From positions 1 through 23,636 of the forward strand of contig JALLPB010000102.1 in the NCBI GenBank assembly GCA_036939975.1: a DNA stretch of 23,636 nucleotides, in the 5' to 3' direction. Position numbers and translations under genes: made by a program. Every line of letters starts with the position of its first letter. The stretch's first letter is position 1. The notes under the pieces were generated by a model. It had not been told where the DNA came from and did no database searches. It was given only the letters and a program-made list of their open reading frames with translations. The DNA comes from Cyclostephanos tholiformis. Its lineage: Eukaryota; Bacillariophyta; Thalassiosirophyceae; Thalassiosirales; Thalassiosiraceae. Of this stretch, positions 9,501-18,479 are shown in pieces.

Positions 9501-12500
9501 GTGATGACGACGACCGCGCTGTCAAGCGCGACAGGAAACGAGGACGCACCCCCTCGCATGACAGCCATCGTTCTCTTAATTCTAGCACCCCCGCGTTATA
9601 TACTGCTGAGACGACAACGACGAGGTCATTTCCCCCTCGTAGAACAGACTCGTCGCACGCCCCTACCGTCGGGCATCATCGGGCCAAGCGCACTCGAACG
9701 GCAACAGCAACTTCGACGAGAGATTCTTCGCTATTAGAACGGCTGACGCGAGTAGATGGTAGTGCAGCAAGTTCGATAAGCAATCCGGCAGCGCGGTCGG
9801 CTCGCGGGGAGGCTGCAGCAACGACGGTTTCCCTATCAGCGAGATCTTCCACCTATGCGTCACGATACCGCTCTGCCATGGAGTCTATGATGCGTTCTTC
9901 TACGACTGGAGCGGTTGTTTCTGGCTCGGCAACGTCAACTTCAGCAACAGTATCCTCTCGGTACGATCGCGACGGGAGCCTAAATCGTTTGCTAGCTTCA
10001 GCGGGAGGTGGCACCTTGCGAACTGAACGTCTGGAGTCGTCCAGGCCAGGTAGCTTACATTCTGCATCCATTTCGGCTGTTTTTCCTATCGCGCCCACTG
10101 CCGCCGCCAATCGCTCGTTGCTGCGTGGCGCCCGTGCCATGGTAGAAAGGCGCGTGCTCCACGAGTTTCCCGAGGAAGGGGATGTCATGGATATCGAAGA
10201 AAATGACTTCAGTAACGACGACGAAAACGACGACGACGACGATGAGGGGTTTGTGGGTAACAGGAACAATATCAACGTGAATGAAGAAGGTGAAAGTGGC
10301 GAGGTTGAGGAGAGCAATCGAGAAAACTCAGATGTGGACGAAGATGACGAGAGCGATGTCGAGAGCGCCTTCGAGGAGGTGATCCACCCAGATAATATGA
10401 ACGAATTTAATGACACCGAGGGAAACAATATCGACGAAGACGATGACGATAGCGGGAGTGAAGATGATGAAGTCGCTCCTGACGGTAGCAATAATTACGA
10501 GAATGAAACAGACGATGACGATGAGGCATACGATATGTCACAGTTCGATGAAGCTGTCATAAATCTGGACGATATTGACTATGACTATGATGGTAATCAC
10601 TCACATGGACTTTCTACTCGTAATCCGCACCGCCTATCATCAATGCGCAGTAATAATGCAGTTTTATCGCGATTAGGTGGTCGTGGTGCCTCTGGTTCAG
10701 ACTGTGCTAGCAGCGGACCTGAAGGTTTATCCTCAATCGAATTGGCGTCGAGGAAACATGAGCGGCAGCAGAGATTTTTATGTGCAGCAATGTCTATTTT
10801 GGCGGCGCAATATTCAGAATTAATAGACAGTGGCGCTGATAGTGAAAAAAGAGAGGTAGGGAGTAAAACAAGGCCGTGGCTAGAATCGACCCCCTCTTTT
10901 GGTACTTGCTGTAACAGCATGCGAGAATTCTCCATTTTCGCCAAACCATGCACAACAATTATCATTCCGCCGTTACTCACGAGCAACGCCGAGCAATCCT
11001 TGCTCAAGTCACTATGTAACATTGTCAAACCCCCGCGCAAGCCATTGAATTTAAAGATTTTTCTCAGGAGAGCCCCCACACAAGAAGAGTTTTTCAGGGG
11101 TAGTTTGAACAGGAATCCAATAGCCCTGTCGAGTCTGCACGCAGCTGGTGCAGCATCAAATGGTAGAGGAGGAACCGGTAGTTCAAGCGGGGAAGAGAGG
11201 CGAACGACAAATGGGGGTGGTGGCTCATCTGACGAACCACTAGTTAGCGACCTGAGGCTGCATATCGCTAAGGAATTGCAAATGGAAGATTCCGCGGAAC
11301 TCTTGGAGCTTTTGGTGGCAAACAAGATTCTCGATGTGAAATTAAAATTGAGGGTCGTACATCAGGTACTGTGGAGGAGGTATGTCGAGGAGAATGCCAC
11401 TAGTGCGAGCTCATTAGGTGTTGCAGGCGCTGGGCCGAGTCATCAAATGATTTCAACTGGTAGCGGTCTCAGCATGATATTTAGCAGTAGTGGACTAGTC
11501 TCCGCAAGAAATCGAGCCAATGCAAGTGGAGAAGTTAGTAGTGTCGGATCAGACGATAACACGATACTGGAAAGTTTTCCTCCCATGGTTGTGACGTATC
11601 GACTAGCTGGTGTGGATGGCGAGGCTACGGAAGACAAGGTAGAAGTCGAAGATTTGGAAGACTGCGAAACTCCATCGACTGCGAATCAATCGCCCGCAAT
11701 AATGGAACAACGCATGGAAAAAGAATTTGGCATCACGCGCATGATATTGAGACAGAATAATGGTGCCGCAGTTTTATTGGCAAGTGTACAGGGAACAATA
11801 TCCGATTTGTTGAAAAGAATACGTCGTGATGAGGTGGGTCGCCAGCGTCTACTGCGCAATAGCGCCTGTGTTAAAGCTGATGATACAGCGAGCAATGAAG
11901 ATGGGAATACTACTCGTGAACAGTTTGCTAAGTCACCGCCGTGAGTATGCTGAGTTTAAATCTGTTTCCATTACCAATTGAACTCTGACTAAGCATTGTT
12001 CTATTTACTATCTACGTAAAAGCTGTCCCGGATTGGTATTGTTGCGCCACTGTGCTAATATATCGGATAATCGCAAGATGATGTTGGCAAATCGTGCACC
12101 CACCATACTGCTACGGATATTGTTAGATATATTAAATGCCATGAATAGATCATCGGGAACTACAGTCAAGAGGCTAGCAGGGCGTAAGCGATCATCGACG
12201 TTTGATTTTTCGACGTCGTCTGTGAATGTATCGCCGGTTAAGCGGGTTCATCACGTCGAGGGCAACCCCACAACTGATTCGCTCCAAGAAATTATTGAAA
12301 TGCTAGCATCTGACATTTCTTCTGAAATCAGCGATGAGTCAAAGAACGTGAAATTTGTCAACTTGAATGATTTTGAAAGCTGTAATATACAGCAAGCAGC
12401 AGGATTTGGGCAGCAAGATGAGAACAGGACTCTACCCCTCGTACTGAAATCATTACATTCTACGGATTTGAGTCCGCCCTTACGCAAAGTAATAGCCAAA

Positions 12501-15453
12501 CTATTGCCATTCTTGACCTACGGTCAAATATCACAGAGTAAGGAACTGGGTAAGTTTTTTTTTAATGGCAAAAAGGATAGAAATAAGGGGAAAATTCGCA
12601 CGAATGAAGACCCCTTAACGCCAATAATTGCATGCCACTCCGTTGCCGCTTGTCCTCTCTTTGTTTTATCATGGGAATCGACAACGCACTCACTCTCATT
12701 ACACCCCTTCTTCCCTTTTCAATCCATTCCATCTCTTTTGCTTTGGCAGCAAGTTACTTCAATAGATATGTCAATGTTGATCGACTTGGAATGATGAGCG
12801 GGTCAGAACCATCCAAAGAGCAAGATGAGCTGCTGCAATTCGATGTATTGATGAACACATTTGTTGAAACAGCAATCAATCTCCCACCCGTTCCCGTGTG
12901 CGATAATCTACGCGAGGAACTTATACATAATGGGTTTGTAGAGCGCGTGCGTTGCTTCCTGTTGGAGGATGCACCATGTCAGCCAGTAAGTTATTATTCA
13001 TGTCTCATGCAAGCTAATGCGCAATAACAACACTCACATAGAGATACTCATTGCATTCAATGCAGCCATCTTGGTCGCCCGCGTTGTATTCCATTTCATC
13101 AAATGTGTTGAATGAAAGTTTGTCTATGGAGTTAAGGGAGGAATGGAGATTTTACTTTGATCGACCAGGCTTGAGCCATGCTTTCAGAATATTGACGGGA
13201 TTATGTGCAAGGCATCGTGCGACGCAGTTACTTTTGTCCGATATTTCTACTGAGAACACCAACGAGGTTATATTGTCAAATTACGAAGACGACGTTTTGA
13301 GTCTCCTAACGTTATGTCATTGGGTGGAAAGTACCTCTGACAATACTCTGTCTAACATAAAGAATCCCAACGGTATACTTGCAGAAACTCTTTTGGATGC
13401 GTTAAAAGAGGAAAACGAGTTGTGCGCAAAAAAGATTGATGCCATTCGAAAAAAGACTCGTGATCGCAAACGTGAGCTTGCGGAGCTGAGGCGGAACAAG
13501 GCATTAGTGGGTATGAGTGCTTTTGGTAAGGTAGCAGTTGCGGCAGTTTCTGTCTCAAAGACGGCTTCGACTGCATCTGTTCATGGCCATTCTGGTGATA
13601 GTTTAGAAGCTAATGTCGTCGATCCTGAGTCTTCAGAAAATCGGTCTATGTTCGCTTCCATGTTCTCCTCACTAGTACCCTCTTTCAATCAGCCAAGAAC
13701 ACGTGCTTCATTTGCACAGGGGCCTGCTGCCGCCAGTCTAATACCGCGGCAATCTACGACTCAGCCATCGTGGATGGCTGAGATGGAGGCAATGGCCGAC
13801 GAGGCAGGCATTACTTGCGCCGTGTGTCAGGAAGGTCGCACTCTACAACCCTCAGAGTTGTTGGGTATGTACGCTTACATGAAGAAGGTTTCCATACCTT
13901 CCAACCAAGGTGGTGGGAAAGGGGATACTGACGGGACAGTTTTGCTGTTATCATTGCCCAAATCCTTACCTAACTCTCTTATGAGTAGTTCTGATACAGA
14001 AGCATTATTCGCAAGGGCTCGGAGTGCTGCGAATGCATTGGAGGGAACTTCCCATGCATTATCTTCCATGCGTTTATCAACTTCTACTCCGAGCACAGGT
14101 GGTGGTGCCGGAATCAGTAGTAAGACCAATTACTACACGACAACGGTCTCGGCAGGAAATGCAATTCATCTTTCGTGCCACAAAAAGGCCAAAGCTGCCG
14201 ATCGGAATCATCCCAAAGCACCGAAGAGTAAGTCAGGTTCAGTTAACCACAAGCCTTTTGATTTCAAATTCCTATTTTGCCCATCACTCATTCATATACC
14301 ACTATAACAGGCGAATGGGAAGGGGCCAGTTTGCGAAATTCAAGAGTAACATGTAACGTTGTAATCCCCCTAGTTTCGTCCAAGACTTCGGAGGTTCCTC
14401 TTATAGCCGTTGAAACAGCATTGGCCGATTACAACGCCTGTATTGTCAACACACTCGGCACTCGTCCTAAGAGTATATTTTGGAATTGTCTGCATGACGT
14501 ACGCTTCCTCCTGTTAAGAATGGCGCATGGAGAGACATTAGGAGCAGACTGCGGTGGTGGATCGTCGTCGTCCAACTTTCTATTAATGCTATATCAGCTG
14601 TATTCCGCCGACTTGTTTGCCAAGAATGCCGAGCATGCTGAGAGTTTGGAAGTATCGCTACATGCAAGGGGACTGAGTGCGGGTTTTTTGGTGGGCGTTA
14701 GCATGTTAGATGATCCCTGTTTTGATCGTATTGATACTAGAATGAAACGTCTAGAGAGGGGAGTTGCAGGTGAGCCATTCATAGATCCGCTGAATCGTGT
14801 TTAATCTTTCGTCAAGACCTCATACGTCTGGTGTGCCCTCTTTTACAGATGCTGCACCAATGGCCGCTATCATCTCTATTTTGTTCTTTAACGCAGAGGA
14901 TACGCCAATTGGTTGCTCTGCAACAACGACACACGACCTTTGTGGCTCCAAAGCAAGACAAACTCCATCGCCTTCTCGTCAGTGGGAGGTATACAAGTCA
15001 AGATTTCTTGCCGGGCTTTTGCGTTGCGCGGGGCGTATGCATTCTCTTGGTGTGACCGATAGTGGATGTGTTACGTCTCGCGGGATCGGCGATAAAAAAA
15101 TTGAACGAGCTAGATTATATAAGGATTGGACCAGCGATAATGCCGAATCCTCAGAAGTATCTGTTATCGATACGTCTGAGGGTGGGCATTCACCTCGTCA
15201 TAGGACCATGATCGACGATTATTCCAGGGCGTTGCGCCCGATGATTACCCTTTATGCAATTTTCGACCAACTCTCAAAGGATTTCATTGTGGACAACTGC
15301 GACCAGAAAACGAGCGAATCTTCGGAACGCTTAGCATCGACGTTGGATTTGTGTTATAAGTCAAGCGACATACATGAGCTCTTACTGGTGGCAGAAATTA
15401 GTGTTGGGAATGATTTCATCTGCAAATACTTTGAGAAAGGTGCCACAAGCTGA
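6586..15453 (+). CDS. UBR4/BIG-type E3 ubiquitin ligase C-terminal region with N-terminal UBA-like domain (multi-exon)
   Basis: Proposed exons: 6586-7339, 7413-11940, 12023-12549, 12750-12985, 13066-14227, 14311-14769, 14849-15453. The total is 8,271 nt, or 2,756 residues. The last five introns (82, 200, 80, 83, 79 nt) have clean GT-AG ends and keep phase. The first join is uncertain (see 7340-7412). Residues 153-191 match a UBA-like helix bundle (FLSFTG, then YLEMSDG, then AVGLFVDHGG). Residues about 1175-1311 are a long Asp/Glu-rich block. Residues 1762-2756 follow the UBR4 C-terminal region. They include a charged helix (2129-2160); the hemiRING start TCAVCQEG with C2266 and C2269, then LGMYAYMKK; a conserved HLSCHKK segment; and SLRNSRVTCN. 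In UBR4 and plant BIG this region performs ubiquitin transfer in N-degron and protein quality control pathways. Animal UBR4 exceeds 5,000 residues and has a Cys/His-rich UBR box; I see no such box here. Either this lineage has a shortened ligase or more exons exist. The family call is firm for the 3' half and weaker for joining the first exon. Confidence 0.8.
7310..7339 (+). repeat. (GAG)n repeat encoding poly-Glu
   Basis: A GAG/GGA trinucleotide repeat that reads as a run of Glu in the first-exon frame of the UBR4-like gene, and as poly-Arg in the next frame. Glu is the sensible product because the flanking residues in that frame are acidic and Gly-rich. The repeat ends exactly at the candidate intron donor at 7340. 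Confidence 0.85.
7340..7412 (+). other. Candidate 73-nt intron or frameshift site in the UBR4-like gene
   Basis: The upstream UBA-bearing frame and the downstream 1,500-codon frame differ by one. Excising GTATGC...GAAG (7340-7412) joins them in phase as Gly-Gly-Val-Cys-Pro. Alternatively, the G11 run at 7380-7390 may be one G too long; with ten G the frames fuse directly through Met-Pro-His-Pro-Gly and the protein is 2,780 residues. The donor resembles GTATGT used at 2930 in the neighbouring gene, but the acceptor lacks a pyrimidine tract and an earlier AG exists. I cannot decide between the two from sequence alone. Confidence 0.45.
7380..7390. repeat. G11 homopolymer
   Basis: Eleven consecutive G at the position where the reading frame of the UBR4-like gene changes. 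It is a likely site of sequencing miscounts or of real length polymorphism. Confidence 0.9.
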
Positions 15454-17045
15454 GAGGCTGAAAATATGGACAAACTTCATTGTGCATGGAGGAAAATGCA
15501 TACTAAATCTCCTGTGCATAGTGTTTGCCAGGTCAGGAGGTAAACAGTAGTAAAATAATATGCATTCCGATTAGGAAAAAGGTAGTATGATTTGGTGGGT
15601 GTGTGCGACAAAGGATGGGGAATGCTGCATGGGTTCAGGCTCCAGAGGAATCTAGTAAGATACTGAATCCTCCACAAACCTACAGTATTGTCAGAATATG
15701 TATGTTAATCAGCCCATGCACACAATTACCAAAAAATGGGTACAGGGATCGACCATATGCGATTTTTTTGCTGAATACCCGAATGCATTTGGGATCCCCA
15801 AATGCACTCGGGGACACCTTTTTTGACCGGAGCACTGCAGGTGATTAAATAGGATAATTTGGAGGATAACACACTGACCATGATTGCAGGACTCATGCGC
15901 CTCCAACTAAAATGCTATCACAATGCTGGCCTTATGACAACCCACTCATTGGGTAGATAAGTGGCACCCATTTATGCCTTACCCACCAACTCAGGAATTT
16001 TTATGCTGGGATATAGAATATGTGCAGCATGAGCTTCTGAACAACAAATACTATGACAAGGACATCCCACCAGAGGTAAACTATCATGATTAGAGATATT
16101 ATGCACAATAAATGTGGCCCTGGGTGATGACTCTAATAAGATTGTACAAAATCTCACCAATAGTACCTAAAGAAATTACTTTGACTCATTATGACTGCAA
16201 TTGTGAAAAGAGTGTCGGGGCAAGAGCTAATATTATACCTAGGAGAAGAAGGCAAGCCATCTGGGTGTTCCTGGATTTGGCAGGATAGAACATGCTGCAC
16301 TGTGACAGTAGTGGGGGAGAATGTAGGTGCAAGTTCTTTCAGCCTAGAGGCAGTGGACAGAAGTGCTGGTGGCAGAGTGCAGCAATTTCTGACCCGGAGT
16401 AACTGGTATCAAAGAGAGTGGTCTACACTCAGTTGCATCCTAAATGTGACCTTGCTGTGCTAAATTTGCATGGTAACATAAAAAAGGCTTTTTGCCTGCA
16501 CCAAACCATGGAGTATGACTAATTAATGATTGGCGTAATTCATTGTGTTATTATTATGATTTCTATTGCCTCAAACAGAAGAATGCATTCACCTTGGTGA
16601 TTACCAAAATGGTCACATTTAGTTTTTTGTTAGTGTTTGGGAAAACTGCACCTTAGCAGCTTTGCTTAAGGCTTAACCCCTATAAGGGTTCTGGTAAGAA
16701 TAAAAAACTAATACCCCATAGCTTAATGAAAAACTCCCACCTCTGAAGAACCTTGATAATAAATTTTAAAGGCGTGATGGGTAAGAACACTCCCATTGTA
16801 GCTAAGCAAGCACAACACCCAGGTAGGTCTGGCCTTTGTCCACTGCCTGCGCCAACGATCACATCCACATCGGAGACGATCGCCCAAGTAGTTGTAACAC
16901 GAGCACCGTGCTCATAAACTAAGCAGGTAATTGCAACCACTACTAGTGCTCTTCATCAACTGTTGTGGATGCAATCTCACGGCTTGAGTATGACCCCAGT
17001 ATCAACTGAACAGCTGAATTAAAAAGCATTCAGAAACAGAACTGG
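15454..17045. other. Degenerate, unclassified coding-like sequence
   Basis: No intact gene is visible. Short open stretches on the plus strand look protein-like but shift frame and contain stops. One at about 15700-15825 reads roughly KKWVQGSTICDFFAEYPNA; others lie near 15965-16130 and at 16191-16463. They precede the integrase remnant on the same strand, so they may be the decayed 5' part of that or another retroelement. I recognise no protease, reverse transcriptase or gag motif, and no terminal repeat is apparent. The sequence is CG-poor, like the rest of the right-hand compartment. Confidence 0.35.
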
Positions 17046-18270
17046 ATGACAGTCTCAAAACATTGGTGCAATCTCGAAATGAATGACACCATAGAACATG
17101 AAGATTGTATGAATCTCGTGTTCGTATTTCATGGAGAAGAGGATGAAATATACCCTCTTACAACAATAGAGATAGCAAAAGTGCAAAAAGGAGATCAACA
17201 ATTAAAGATCTATTACAAAAAAGATGTCACAACATCAAATAAAGATATTAGTTTCAAAATCATCGATGACACACAGGTGCTATGTAAAAATAATAAACTA
17301 ATCATCCCCACATCTCTACAGCACAGGGCTGTCAGTTGGTAACATCATTACCTCCAACACCCTGGGCACTCTTGCCTCAAAGAGATGATGAGATCCATGA
17401 TGTACAGGAAAGGTATGTGTAATACTATCCAGAAATGCATCAAATCTTGCAGATCTTGCCAGATAAATAAGAGACACAGTCAAAAGTATGGTCATGTACC
17501 ATCAAAACTGGTCATAACAACTCCATGGAAAGCATTATGTGTCAACCTTATAGGTCCATACACTCTAACTGGCAAAGATGGTTCAAGTATTGACTTCATG
17601 TGCCTCTCGATCCAGCAACTAGTTGGTTCGAGATTGTGGAACTAACGTCTGTTGACAAAGCAAATTTCCCCACCTTGGGCGAGAGTAAAAAGGCAACATG
17701 TAACAACTACACTAAGGATCCAGTTATGACCTTTGACAAGTCATCTACACAAATCAGTAACCTAGTGTACATGACCTGGTTCAGTAGATATCTACATTGT
17801 TGATATATAATTGGAAGCAAATTCAGACTTCACTTCTGTGCCTTATGTGACTTGTATGGCATTAAGCATAAGCCTGCCAGTGTCAAGAACTCACAAGCAA
17901 ATGCTATACTGGAGCATATCCATGCTGTCTCAATGAACATGTTATGCAAATCTGAAATCAATATGGTCAATTCAGTGAAAGCCAGTGACATTGACATCTT
18001 CCTAATTGACACAGCATGGGCCATTCGCTCTACCTACCATAGAGTACTTGAAGCCTCACCAGGTGCAGCAATATTTGGATGAGACATGCTATTTGACATT
18101 CCATTCATAGCTGACTGGAAAAAAATTGGAGAACATAGGCAACTACTAACAGATTGTAACACCTCCCATGAAAACGAGGGCAGGATTGATTATGATTACA
18201 AAGTTGGTTAGAAAGTACTGATATGGAAAGAAGGTATTCTCCACAAAACAGAATCTAGGCATCATAAGGC
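17046..18270 (+). pseudogene. Ty3/gypsy retrotransposon integrase remnant
   Basis: The order is that of a gypsy-type polyprotein end. A pre-integrase segment (EEDEIYPLTTIEIAK) comes first, then the integrase zinc-binding module with HH near 17343-17348 and paired cysteines at 17448 and 17457. The catalytic core follows: WKALCVNLIGPYT near 17530, SWFEIVEL near 17620, YGIKHKPASVKN near 17855 and ANAILEHIH near 17900. Lesions seen are a TAA at 17340-17342 between the two parts of the zinc motif, a frameshift near 17600, a stop near 17801, TGA at 18080-18082 and TAG near 18211. The first catalytic Asp is replaced by Asn (AAC at 17544-17546), the usual DNG motif of the second Asp is lost, and the Glu is kept at 17912. 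It is clearly dead. The 3' edge falls near 18245-18290, where the match fades after a GILHKTESR-like tail. No long terminal repeats were found. Confidence 0.8.
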
Positions 18271-18479
18271 CAGATGCTAGACATGTATCAAAGGCCAGAC
18301 TGCTGAGTCAGGACCTATTGCTGATCTGGCAAGCCGCCACATCAGCATCCTAATGCAGGACTGCTGGTCCCGATGTAGAACTGCATAGTTCTACGTATGT
18401 GGCTGGTATCAGACAGCGACGTTATATCCTCAAAAATGGACATTCGTATCCCTCCCACATTATGATCCCACATCCAGAA

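Noticed and set aside
9853..10491. Minus-strand Ser-rich 212-codon frame
   Set aside because: The exact complement of the acidic GAC/GAT-rich block gives Ser runs; no independent support.
10597..11325. Minus-strand 242-codon frame
   Set aside because: Open by chance opposite the long ligase exon; no motif and no initiation or splice context.
12632..13027. A separate plus-strand gene starting in the ligase intron
   Set aside because: Its first part is intron 12550-12749; from 12750 it is the next ligase exon in phase.
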